From a bacterium D16-56 (GTDB lineage Bacteria; Bacillota; Clostridia; Lachnospirales; Lachnospiraceae): a stretch of 64,000 bases of DNA. Positions within the stretch are counted from its first letter, which is position 1. Every line of letters begins with the position of its first letter. A model generated the notes under the pieces. The model was not told the origin of the DNA and made no database searches. It saw only the letters and a list, made by a program, of their open reading frames with translations. Shown here in pieces: positions 24,097-32,181 of this stretch. The stretch is from assembly GCA_003611875.1 (NCBI GenBank), contig RAYY01000024.1, positions 22,757-86,756 on the forward strand, written 5' to 3'. Both the position numbers and the translations under genes were made by a program.

Positions 24097-24315
24097 ATGA
24101 GTAAAAAGTTAAAGCCGATCCATGCAAGGGTGGTAATTGAGACGCGCCGCCCGCTGGGGCTTTTCTATGTACATGAGAATGGTGGCTATGTTGGGATTGA
24201 CAATTCTACTGGTCACGCATGGGTTGAGGAATTTGCCAGCCTGCGGCAGTGCAAGGAGTGGCTGCGTAATCCGTGGGTGACGGTAGAGCCGATGGAACTG
24301 GAGGCGGCAAGCTGA
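24097..24315 (+). CDS. hypothetical protein, 72 aa
   Basis: It starts 14 bases after the resolvase with AGGAGGGA upstream. A small alpha/beta protein (ARVVIETRRPLGLFYVHENG, then CKEWLRNPWVTVEPMELEAA). Its stop overlaps the next start (TGATG). Similar short proteins accompany DpnD/PcfM-like genes in conjugative elements. Function unknown. Confidence 0.55.
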   Translation: MSKKLKPIHARVVIETRRPLGLFYVHENGGYVGIDNSTGHAWVEEFASLRQCKEWLRNPWVTVEPMELEAAS

Positions 24316-24491
24316 TGGCAAGGTATAAGGTTGAGATAATGGAAACATTGAGGCATGTGGTTGAGGTGGAAGCCGGAAGTCAAAAGATGGCAGAACAAAT
24401 AGTGAATGATAGATGGAAAGATGGCGAGTATATTCTTGATGCGGACAATTTTGCAGGAGTGAAATTTAAAGCCATTTGTACAGTGGACTAA
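24315..24491 (+). CDS. DpnD/PcfM-like small protein
   Basis: A 58-residue protein (YKVEIMETLRHVVEVEAGSQ, then VNDRWKDGEYILDADNF) matching the compact DpnD/PcfM pattern VEIxETLxxxVEVEA...ILDADDF recalled from conjugative plasmids. It is translationally coupled to the previous gene. The molecular role of the family is unknown to me; its presence supports the conjugative nature of the region. Confidence 0.6.
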   Translation: MARYKVEIMETLRHVVEVEAGSQKMAEQIVNDRWKDGEYILDADNFAGVKFKAICTVD

Positions 24492-24540
24492 CATTCAGTG
24501 AAATATAAGTGAAGGAATGCCAGCTGAGGAGCAGATATCT

Positions 24541-24590
24541 GGGATACAGTAGTCAGTTCAGATGTGGGTGACTGCTGTATTCCTTGTTCT
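24541..24590 (+). terminator. long hairpin, probable terminator
   Basis: GGATACAGTAGTCA (24542-24555) pairs with TGACTGCTGTATTCC (24569-24583), a ~14-bp stem, followed by TTGTTCT. It closes the resolvase transcript. Confidence 0.5.
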
Positions 24591-24641
24591 GAAATAAGAT
24601 GATTTCATATTAGACGGTAATACTCTATAATCCATAATAAG

Positions 24642-24944
24642 ATGAATTATGAATATGATTCCGTATCTACCGGTTTTTCTATGTATGCAAGAAAAAATAA
24701 AGATATGAAAGGCTTCCCTGTTAGAGACAAAAAAGGAAAGACTATAGGCTGGGAATATTCATATAAATCAGGCAAAGTCATACGGTGGAAACTGACATCC
24801 CGGCAGGCTGAAAATGGGTTTATTGTACAGAGAGTAACCGCCGTAGTCAATCCTCAAAGTCTTATTAAACAGGAGTATATTTCGGCAGCAAAAGAAGTCG
24901 ATCTCGAATTGACAGAAAAACTGTTTAATGAGGATAACGGATAA
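24642..24944 (+). CDS. hypothetical protein, 100 aa
   Basis: A small basic protein (STGFSMYARKNKDMKGFPVR, then GWEYSYKSGKVIRWKLTSRQ) ending in an acidic tail. No ribosome site is obvious upstream (TAATAAGATGAATTATG), so the start may be the second in-frame codon or absent. No recognised family. The next 240 bases contain no gene I can support. Confidence 0.4.
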   Translation: MNYEYDSVSTGFSMYARKNKDMKGFPVRDKKGKTIGWEYSYKSGKVIRWKLTSRQAENGFIVQRVTAVVNPQSLIKQEYISAAKEVDLELTEKLFNEDNG

Positions 24945-25184
24945 AAACAGTTTCTATTTAGAGAGTAAATCTTCCGTGATAAACTATTATTGGAAATATC
25001 CACAGCAGGATGAAAAACATCCGAATTATTCATTTAGGTTTTATGTCTTAAATTCATTTTTTATATTGACCATTATAAATCAGCGGGAAGACTGTTTTTG
25101 ATTGCAGCATAGTCTTAACCTTATATAAAGTGCTTCTGCTTGCAACTGTTTTGTAAAAAATATTTGTAAAGGAGGCAGATTACT

Positions 25185-26159
25185 ATGAATCTGAATCAGA
25201 TATTGGAACTTTCTATGGTATTAGATAATGAGCATTTCCAGAAAGTTTTTCCCAGACTGTACAAAGGGGAGGGATATATAGTTGAGAGTAGAGAAGAATA
25301 CATTGATCAGTCTTTAAGTTCCAAGGGAATAACAGTCATCTATCGGGACAGCCAGTACAAAAAGAAGATTCGGCTGATTGTCAACACATACCTGTTGGCA
25401 GATGATGTGTCTGATATAGACAGGCTGACCCGGAAGCTGGATAAAAGGATTACTGAATATTTCAACGGGAAATACCGGATAGATGATTTTACTTTGTCGG
25501 GGATAAATTTTATTGCAGATATGGATGTCGGCACCCGTGCAAATGCTATGGCATATCTGAAAGTTTTTCAGAGGATTGGCAGAGTGAAAGGATTCTCACC
25601 GATCAGTTATGAATGCTTTGATGATAATGTCAGCTTTTGCTTGAGTGGGAACAGCAATGGCATTGAGTTCTTGCTTTATGATTTAGAAAAGGCATTTATG
25701 CGTCAGCTTAAAAGTGCCAATGCAGATTGGAAGAAGTTAAAGCCTATAAAGGGGATTCTCCGGGCAGAGGTGCGGCTGATGAAGCCAAAGGCAGTCCGGG
25801 CTTATACCGATGCAGATGATGCATCAGGGCAGATTGCAGACCTGCTGAAAGGCAGCAGGAATATTTTTTTGGATACCTTCATACAGATTATTCCTTTCGG
25901 GGATTTTTATAAAAAGGATAAAGCCGTGGAGATTATCCGTAAAGAGGTTGCTGACAGCATTATGAGAAGGAGGATGCTCAGGCTTCTGGTCCTAATCCCG
26001 GAGAAAAAATCGCTCCATCTTGCCCAGAAATCTATGAACTGTCGGAATATGGAGAAAATAATGGATGCATTCGCGAAGATAAGCCTGTCTCCTGTTACGA
26101 TAAGCAAACGGCACGATGTGAAATATCTGGAATGCCTCTATACATTCCTTTTGAATTGA
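25185..26159 (+). CDS. putative replication-initiator-like protein
   Basis: A 324-residue protein with AAAGGAGGCAG upstream. The middle contains SFCLSGNSNGIEFLLYDLEK and GILRAEVRLMKP, a pattern reminiscent of phage/plasmid II/X (CRI-type) replication initiators, in which a stretch like SN..I..YDK precedes LRIEVRL. The N-terminal part (VIYRDSQYKKKIRLIVNTYL) would be the first sheet, and the C-terminus is helical and basic. It may start replication of the element after transfer. The link is from memory and weak; alternatives include an unrelated element protein. Confidence 0.4.
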   Translation: MNLNQILELSMVLDNEHFQKVFPRLYKGEGYIVESREEYIDQSLSSKGITVIYRDSQYKKKIRLIVNTYLLADDVSDIDRLTRKLDKRITEYFNGKYRIDDFTLSGINFIADMDVGTRANAMAYLKVFQRIGRVKGFSPISYECFDDNVSFCLSGNSNGIEFLLYDLEKAFMRQLKSANADWKKLKPIKGILRAEVRLMKPKAVRAYTDADDASGQIADLLKGSRNIFLDTFIQIIPFGDFYKKDKAVEIIRKEVADSIMRRRMLRLLVLIPEKKSLHLAQKSMNCRNMEKIMDAFAKISLSPVTISKRHDVKYLECLYTFLLN

Positions 26160-26354
26160 AGGAATGTGATCCAGCGAAAAAAGCAGTATAATTTGGGGAA
26201 CAATTTACCAGACGAAATTTTGAATTATAGGACAGCTTCCCCGGCACTCACGTCGGAGAAGCTTATTATGATATTTTTTCAAAGTCAAAACATATCTATG
26301 ATCTGACGATTTTCGTTGTTAAAGTGCCTGTAAGAAGATTTCCTTAACAATTTT

Positions 26355-27752
26355 CTATTCAGAGCTATTTGTTTTTTTCAATTGTTCTAAGTGAACATAT
26401 TGTTCAATAGCCATTTTAATATTTTGCTTTACTGGTGCTGTGAGTAAACATGCAAATGCTACTTGAGGCATTTCGTGATTTTCTTTTTTTATTCGAGATT
26501 TATATTCAATGGGTTCGTACAATACGTTTGCAGCCATTATATTAATTATTTCAAGGAAAGTCCGTTCATATTCCTTCCCAAAGAAACCTTTTTCTACAAA
26601 TCGGTCAAGAATTAACATAAAAGTTCTGATTACCTCACCTATAAAAAGAGAAAATATCGCTGCATAACGACAAACTATCTCACGCTCCTTCAGGTTTGCA
26701 ATTTTTTCATAAATTTTAAGATAAGGGATATCCCTTAGATATCCTGATATATCTAATAAAAGCTGGAATTCTTTTTCATCTTCGCATAGCATAAGTTTAT
26801 TCATTTCCAATGTGATAATGTATGGTTTGAATTCTTTCTCCAATCTATAAAGATTAATACCATAATAACTGGCGTCTTTTTTTACGTGCTCCAAACAATG
26901 TTCACAAAGTAAAAAATAATTCTCAAAGTCAATTTTTTGCAGTTTGTGTTGAAATTTTGTATATGCAATTTGCAAATTTTCCAGATAGTTTTCTTTAGGT
27001 TTTAATATGCCATTCTTATCATTTTGCTTCAATGCCTTATATAAATCATTATATAAATTTCCTATTCTCTTGAATGTATCCCTGAAAATCTTCCCATCTT
27101 CGCTTTTGTCTCCGATATATTCAAAATATTGAAGCCACTCGTGTTCCGATGCATTTGGCATGAACATCCACTCTGTACCAGGGATAGGCGAATGTCTATT
27201 CGCAAAAAGCCTGCTCTTATATTGCCTCATGTTTGCCGAGGTCTTTGTAAGAGGTTCTCTTTTTTCATTGCCCTCCTTATCATACGCAAGATTTATATAG
27301 TAGGGATTACGCACATCAAGGCCATCTTTCATAACCCCTTCTTGATTAAATTGCTTTGGGGAATGTGTATATGTATATTGGATTGCTGTGGATGCTTGAA
27401 TTCTGTTTGTTTCTTGTATATATGTACACAATCCTTGAAATAGACAGACATCAAATACTTCATTATGGACATATTCATCAAAATCTCTATATAATTCATA
27501 TCCTATGGCAAGAATAAGATTATATGATTTTCCTAATATTAAACGCAGTATTTCGTTAAGAGTTAATCCTTGTCCGGAATACGATTCACTTGCGAATGTT
27601 GAGATTTCATCTTGAATATCTAAAATATTTTCATAAAGTATAGAATAATATTTATCATTATCCACAGCAAGAAATTTGTTTGGATCATGGAAATTATTTT
27701 TTGCTTCTTTTAATTTTGCAATGGATTGAGCTTTTTTTGTGTCCTCCTTCAT
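26355..27752 (-). CDS. unknown 465-residue protein, possible accessory or defence gene
   Basis: An A/T-rich gene on the strand opposite to its neighbours. The ATG at 27752 (or the TTG just before it) follows AAGGAGATG. The protein is mostly helical and soluble, with many Tyr/Phe/Lys (LRLILGKSYNLILAIGYELY, then HCLEHVKKDASYYGINLYRL). A central HEWLQYFEYIG segment is present and no membrane helix. I see no catalytic motif. Its composition and orientation, set between a Rep-like gene and the transfer module, are typical of cargo such as abortive-infection genes, but this is inference only. A GC hairpin lies downstream near 26231-26263. Confidence 0.5.
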   Translation of the reverse strand: MKEDTKKAQSIAKLKEAKNNFHDPNKFLAVDNDKYYSILYENILDIQDEISTFASESYSGQGLTLNEILRLILGKSYNLILAIGYELYRDFDEYVHNEVFDVCLFQGLCTYIQETNRIQASTAIQYTYTHSPKQFNQEGVMKDGLDVRNPYYINLAYDKEGNEKREPLTKTSANMRQYKSRLFANRHSPIPGTEWMFMPNASEHEWLQYFEYIGDKSEDGKIFRDTFKRIGNLYNDLYKALKQNDKNGILKPKENYLENLQIAYTKFQHKLQKIDFENYFLLCEHCLEHVKKDASYYGINLYRLEKEFKPYIITLEMNKLMLCEDEKEFQLLLDISGYLRDIPYLKIYEKIANLKEREIVCRYAAIFSLFIGEVIRTFMLILDRFVEKGFFGKEYERTFLEIINIMAANVLYEPIEYKSRIKKENHEMPQVAFACLLTAPVKQNIKMAIEQYVHLEQLKKTNSSE

Positions 27753-27791
27753 CAATAGTCATCTCCTTATAAAAATTGATTAATATAAAAA

Positions 27792-27824
27792 TGTCACAGC
27801 TTTCTCCGGTCAATTTAAGGTATT
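27792..27824 (+). promoter_or_regulatory. TGTCACAGC-type promoter of the DUF3102 gene
   Basis: TGTCACAGCTTT (27792-27803) is followed about 17-18 bases later by TATTATATAG, a possible -10. The same motif precedes the coupling-protein and mobilisation genes, so this looks like a shared operator/promoter of the transfer module. Confidence 0.5.
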
Positions 27825-27862
27825 ATATAGCAAAGCATTATGGAGGAGATTATAGTAATATT

Positions 27863-28693
27863 ATGTATGATACAAAAAACAAACAAAACAGTTCATTGGA
27901 GGAAAGATCCAGCGAGAAGGCGGCTAACCCACGAGTAGAAAGTATTCAAACGGAATATTCCATGGGGGACAATGCCACGGTATCCCAATCCATGCCCAAT
28001 GAGGCAAAAGTGAACCCAAAACAGCATAGCATTGAGGAAATCACTACAGAAATTATAAAGAAAAAAAGCAATGTTGTAAAGTCCTTCGTTGAAATTGGCT
28101 TCCTACTTATTGAAGCGAAGGAGCAGTTAGTCAGGCATGGACAGTGGCTGTCATGGCTTGCATATAATGTTGATATCTCTGAGCGAATGGCAGAACGCTA
28201 TATGCAGCTGGCAAAGGCATATGGAAATTCGACATCGGTGTCGGATTTAGGTATAACGAAGGCATTAATATTATTAGAGCTGCCAGAAGCGGATAGGGAG
28301 GCTTTCATCAATGACCTGCATGAAATAGATGGACAGATGCTTGCAGTTGGAGAAATGACTACGCGGGAAACCCGGAAAGCCGTCCGTGATAAATGCAGGC
28401 CTGTTGTGACAAATGATGAGCCACATAAAACATTTCAACCTATAGGGAGGGATTCTGTCTCAAATTTATATAATAAAAAGCGGGACACACTTTTGAAGCC
28501 AGCTGAAGAACTTGATTCCGAAATCAGTTCTGCAAAAACACATTTAGACTGCATAATAGATCTTCTGGCAGAGCAGAAGCATAGCGCAGAGACATACGAC
28601 AGGTTTGCGGAGGATATGCAGTCACTACAGAAAAAAATAAGCCAGTGCATGGATTTGATTGAGGAAAAAACAAAAAGCGATGATTTCTCTTGA
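27863..28693 (+). CDS. DUF3102 domain protein
   Basis: A protein of ~276 residues with a DUF3102 region (EITTEIIKKKSNVVKSFVEI, then AKEQLVRHGQWLSWLAYNVD and SERMAERYMQLAKAY), known from plasmids and integrative elements and DNA-binding-like in composition. The C-terminal third is coiled-coil. The start is uncertain: the frame is open back to 27776, but a promoter-like motif shared with two other genes occupies that part. I therefore place the start at the ATG at 27863, downstream of GGAGGAG, although the spacing of 14 bases is long. It may control transfer or partition. Confidence 0.6.
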   Translation: MYDTKNKQNSSLEERSSEKAANPRVESIQTEYSMGDNATVSQSMPNEAKVNPKQHSIEEITTEIIKKKSNVVKSFVEIGFLLIEAKEQLVRHGQWLSWLAYNVDISERMAERYMQLAKAYGNSTSVSDLGITKALILLELPEADREAFINDLHEIDGQMLAVGEMTTRETRKAVRDKCRPVVTNDEPHKTFQPIGRDSVSNLYNKKRDTLLKPAEELDSEISSAKTHLDCIIDLLAEQKHSAETYDRFAEDMQSLQKKISQCMDLIEEKTKSDDFS

Positions 28694-28775
28694 GAATGAA
28701 TTTTGATGGGATAGGACAATGCTGCAAAATTTTGGAATTAAAGAGTGGGTGGAGCAATTCCACCCACTCAGTGCT

Positions 28776-30332
28776 TTATAATCTATTTTTTGTCTGAATC
28801 GACATATTCAATACATTATTTCTTTTATGGTGATGAAGCTGATGGTGTTCGTAATATGGAAGTTTGTCAATGCGGCAAAACCCTTCAGGATGTAAAAGGA
28901 TGATATCTTTTAAGGTGGATAGTTCCTCGGGATAAATAATCGGTTCCCGCATTTTTGTCCAACTCTGTCCAGTAGTCCTTGAAGCGCTACTGTTTGCGCT
29001 TATTGAAAAACGACCAGTTTCTCCAATACCATAGTTTGTCCCATGGCTGGTGCTGTGACTTTCATTGAAAGTTGTTTTTTTAATCTCTGCTTTTCCAATC
29101 ATATCACTGATAAGTCTTTGGTTTCCGGGATCAGCAACATTCAGAATTGCCTTATATGGGCAGTTATCTAATATTATTGTTGAAACATTTTCCCCATATG
29201 CGTTAGCGAGCTGTGATAAGCTCTGTATAACCAGGCAGATGGTTATGCCTTTGCTCCGCAGTGTTGAGACAGCATTTTGGATCGCATCAATCCTGCCAAG
29301 TCGTGGAAATTCATCCAACAGTATCAGAACGGGAGGAAGTTTTTTTGCTTCTCCCTCAGCGCTGTTTTTATCAGGCCGGCGTTCCAGTGTCCTGATTAAT
29401 TGAGTGACCATAAGTATTATGGCTCCATCCCATTGCCCTAATTTATCTTCCGGTATTTCTATAAAAATATTGTTTGTTTCCAAATCTTCCCATCTTATCA
29501 TGTTATCAGATTTTGTAAAAGCTGAATTGATACGGTTGTCGGTAGCGAAGACCATAACATGCCTGCTCAATTCAGCACCAATTCCCTGTAGCATCCCGCT
29601 TTCTTCTGGATTATCAATGTCACGAAATTGGTTTATAAGATTATGGACAATTTTATTCTTGCTTTTGTTAAGAATTGCAAGGAGTTCACCGATTGTCCGG
29701 GTCTGTATCAGAGACATAGCCATATTGAAATCTCCTTCTATAATTTCCCCGTTTTCCTCATCTGTCTCTTTTAAGTCATATATGTACAGGAGTGTTGCCA
29801 TAAGAATATTCCGTGCCGATTCGTACCAGAATTTTTCCCGTTCTTCGGGAGGTATGGGGATAATGCTTTGGGCTATTTCACGAGCGTTTTGCACCAGATC
29901 ATTTGGATTTCCTTCACGCAGTAAATACATTGGGTCATAATGGCTATTACCTTCTCCATTTTCAGAAAAGCTGAATACTTTAGCAGGCCTTTGCATATGT
30001 CGGGCTTTTTCTAACAATTCCCTCTTGATGTCAATTGTCATAAATGTTCCATCCCATGACTCCAGCGTCTGAATTGCTATGCAGGATGATTTTCCGCTTC
30101 CAATGCCACCAACAATCAGTACATGGCCATCTTCGCCTGAAGGTTTGGAAATATAGTATTCGTTATCCTCATGCAGCCAGTGTGAATGAAAACGCTTGAT
30201 GCCAAAAAAGAAACCAGAATTTCTTTTTACGGTGCGCATCATATATGGTGGGATATGCTCCCTACCGCCTCTGGGGTTTGAATCTGAGAAAATCTGTTTA
30301 GCCAGTTCTTGTAAATTTGTTTTATTAAGCAT
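28776..30332 (-). CDS. VirD4/TraG-type conjugal coupling protein
   Basis: A 518-residue hexameric ATPase that should link the relaxosome to a type IV secretion channel. Walker A VGGIGSGKSS has Lys at ~81, Walker B is PVLILLDEFPRLG (~320), and the C-terminal core has ICLVIQSLSQLANAYGENVS. There is no clear N-terminal membrane segment, so it may be a soluble variant or partnered by a membrane protein elsewhere. The ATG at 30332 follows GAGGAGGAGC; an upstream extension lacks a ribosome site. It is divergent from the mobilisation genes. No type IV secretion genes are in the window, so the element is either mobilisable or has its channel genes elsewhere. Confidence 0.85.
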   Translation of the reverse strand: MLNKTNLQELAKQIFSDSNPRGGREHIPPYMMRTVKRNSGFFFGIKRFHSHWLHEDNEYYISKPSGEDGHVLIVGGIGSGKSSCIAIQTLESWDGTFMTIDIKRELLEKARHMQRPAKVFSFSENGEGNSHYDPMYLLREGNPNDLVQNAREIAQSIIPIPPEEREKFWYESARNILMATLLYIYDLKETDEENGEIIEGDFNMAMSLIQTRTIGELLAILNKSKNKIVHNLINQFRDIDNPEESGMLQGIGAELSRHVMVFATDNRINSAFTKSDNMIRWEDLETNNIFIEIPEDKLGQWDGAIILMVTQLIRTLERRPDKNSAEGEAKKLPPVLILLDEFPRLGRIDAIQNAVSTLRSKGITICLVIQSLSQLANAYGENVSTIILDNCPYKAILNVADPGNQRLISDMIGKAEIKKTTFNESHSTSHGTNYGIGETGRFSISANSSASRTTGQSWTKMREPIIYPEELSTLKDIILLHPEGFCRIDKLPYYEHHQLHHHKRNNVLNMSIQTKNRL

Positions 30333-30385
30333 TTTGCTCCTCCTCGTATTATGATGTTTTTGCCATTGTATAGCATTCCGGGATA

Positions 30386-30404
30386 AAAAAGCTGTGACAA
30401 AAAT
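30386..30404 (-). promoter_or_regulatory. TGTCACAGC promoter motif of coupling-protein gene
   Basis: On the minus strand ATTTTTGTCACAGCTTTTT is followed by GCTATACAATG, a plausible -10, about 50 bases before the start codon. The 19 bases form a perfect inverted repeat with 30619-30637. Confidence 0.6.
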
Positions 30405-30618
30405 CAAGGGAGAAAAAAATGGAAGTATTGGTTGTCAAAAGGCTGTTTTCATTGACGGAATAATTTTTGGAGATTCGTGCCATAATGTATAAATTTGGTA
30501 TAGCACATTATTAACATAGGTCATGGCATGAAGATTCGGGAAATTATTTCGGCAAGGAAAATAAGAATTTTGACGGTCGGATTATATATTGAAATTTGTC
30601 AAATGATTTCTAATTTTT

Positions 30619-30637
30619 ATTTTTGTCACAGCTTTTT
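30619..30637 (+). promoter_or_regulatory. TGTCACAGC promoter motif of mobilisation genes
   Basis: ATTTTTGTCACAGCTTTTT is identical to the minus-strand copy at 30386-30404. A TATAAT lies 24 bases after TTGTCA, too far for a standard -35, so the motif is more likely an operator or activator site than the -35 itself. The 214-base spacer between the copies is A/T-rich and contains no gene; it is where an origin of transfer could be sought. Confidence 0.6.
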
Positions 30638-30690
30638 GAGCAAAATTTCATATATAATCAATCAAAATTAACTGAAAGGAGACTATAGTG

Positions 30691-30978
30691 ATGGATGAGT
30701 GGGATAGGATTGAACATTTAAGAAGAATCCGGGAGCGTAAAGAGAAACGGCAACAGAGGGAGGAGGATAATCATTGGAATTTTTTGGCGGGTGCGCTTGT
30801 AGCCAAATATCTCAAAGACGATTTGGGCATTTCCGTATATAAAGGCAAAGATTCCAGAAGAAAGAATACAGCCTCGTTTGCACCGTTGGAGAATATTCTA
30901 TATTACCTTTCCGTGCATAAGGACTTTACAGCCAGTATTAAAGAAATACCCCATATAGTATGCTCTAATAAATCCTGA
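30691..30978 (+). CDS. small relaxosome-accessory-like protein
   Basis: A 95-residue protein with a highly charged N-terminus (EHLRRIRERKEKRQQREEDN), suited to binding DNA. AAAGGAGAC lies nine bases upstream of the ATG, and a GTG directly before it is possible. It lies just before the relaxase, the usual position of MobC-like accessory proteins, but I see no ribbon-helix-helix signature, so the role is inferred from position. Confidence 0.45.
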   Translation: MDEWDRIEHLRRIRERKEKRQQREEDNHWNFLAGALVAKYLKDDLGISVYKGKDSRRKNTASFAPLENILYYLSVHKDFTASIKEIPHIVCSNKS

Positions 30979-31050
30979 CTTTGTGGTACCCTATGGATTT
31001 GAGGTGCATATACACATTGAGGGATTTTTCACTGGGGAGGAGGATTGATA

Positions 31051-31833
31051 ATGGCATTATATGGATTTGACATTAAGCCCATAAGCAGGATACAAGGCGG
31101 TTCTGTTGCAAAGACAGCTTCCTACATTTTAAGGGAAAATATCCATGATTTGTACTGGGATAAAACCTATTACTATTCCTATGTTGATGACCTGTTATAT
31201 TCAGGAATATTGATACCTGACGAAGCACCAGACAGATATCGGGAACTTTCAACTCTTTTAAGAGAAATCGAACAGGCAGAAAAAAGATATGATGCAAGGC
31301 TCGGAAAAGTTATTCGACTTACGCTACCTAATGAAAGAATTTTTTCAACAGATGATTTGATTGGGCTGGTACATGATTTTGTTGGGAAAACATTTTTGAC
31401 AAGGGGTATGTGCGCTGTAATTGCTATCCATGAGGGTAAGAATAAAAACCCCTTAAAGAACAATCCTCATGCGCATATCATGCTGACTGACCGGCCTGTA
31501 GATGCCAATGGTTTCTGCGCCAGAAAAAACCGCGAATGGAATAAAAGGGAAATCCTTCGTGAATGGCGGAAACTATGGGCGGAAGCACAAAATAAATTTT
31601 TCAAGGATAAAGGCTTGGAATTAAGAGTCAGCCATGAAAGCCTTGAAGTCCAGGGTATTGACAGGGAACCAACCGTTCCTCTTGGACGCGCAGCGATGGC
31701 TCTTGAACGAAAGGGGGTGCAGACAGAATACGGTAATAGAAATCGGGATATTGAGTTGTGGCAAAAGGAGCAGTTAGAAAAAGAATATTTGCATAATCTG
31801 GAAAGGAAATGTAAAAGGGAACGTGAACGGTAA
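31051..31833 (+). CDS. MobA/MobL-family relaxase
   Basis: A 260-residue mobilisation nuclease. It begins ALYGFDIKPISRIQGGSVAK, the MobA/MobL signature, and carries the HUH metal site in NNPHAHIMLTD (H140, H142). KVIRLTLPNERIF and REWRKLWAEAQN are other recognisable blocks. A catalytic tyrosine is expected in the N-terminal part (several Tyr at 35-50). The protein is short for the family, which often has a long C-terminal region; it ends in a charged helix (KCKRERER), so it is a minimal or C-terminally shortened relaxase. GGGGAGGAGG precedes the ATG. It should nick at an upstream oriT. Confidence 0.8.
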   Translation: MALYGFDIKPISRIQGGSVAKTASYILRENIHDLYWDKTYYYSYVDDLLYSGILIPDEAPDRYRELSTLLREIEQAEKRYDARLGKVIRLTLPNERIFSTDDLIGLVHDFVGKTFLTRGMCAVIAIHEGKNKNPLKNNPHAHIMLTDRPVDANGFCARKNREWNKREILREWRKLWAEAQNKFFKDKGLELRVSHESLEVQGIDREPTVPLGRAAMALERKGVQTEYGNRNRDIELWQKEQLEKEYLHNLERKCKRERER

Positions 31834-31951
31834 TCCGTTTTCCATATTTAGCTATGCCAGGCAAGGTGTAAGTAAAATGGCTTCTGGTATATGCTTCATA
31901 GAAAAGAATATATTCTAATTATGGCAAAAGGTGATGAAGGAGGAAAATCTT

Positions 31952-32146
31952 ATGGAAAGACAGGTTTATTTGGCTTCGGATATTCAGAAGGTATTAGGCC
32001 TTGGCAAGACAAAGACCTATGACTTTCTGAACCAGGTATACAAGCAACAGGGACAGAATCCCCCATTTCGGGTGATTAAGGTAGGAACTTCTGTTAGAGT
32101 ACATAAACAGTCATTTGATAACTGGTTAAATACAGCAGTAAACTAA
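31952..32146 (+). CDS. excisionase-like DNA-binding protein
   Basis: A 64-residue winged-helix-type protein (YLASDIQKVLGLGKTKTYDF, then FRVIKVGTSVRVHKQSFDNW), typical of Xis/MerR-type excisionases. AAGGAGGAAAA precedes the ATG at 31952. It sits directly before the integrase genes, the standard xis-int order, and should favour excision over integration. Confidence 0.8.
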   Translation: MERQVYLASDIQKVLGLGKTKTYDFLNQVYKQQGQNPPFRVIKVGTSVRVHKQSFDNWLNTAVN

Positions 32147-32181
32147 AATCATCAAAAAAATGAAGAGAGGAGGTAAGCCTG

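Noticed and set aside
24945..25184. Gene in the 240-base gap before the Rep-like gene
   Set aside because: No frame with a start signal; A/T-rich sequence, probably promoter region.
27776..27862. N-terminal extension of the DUF3102 protein to 27776
   Set aside because: The stretch overlaps a promoter-like motif shared with two other transfer genes and lacks a ribosome site; kept as an alternative only.
30405..30618. A confident origin of transfer
   Set aside because: The gap beside the relaxase is the right place, but I see no nic-site motif that I could name, only the flanking promoter repeats.
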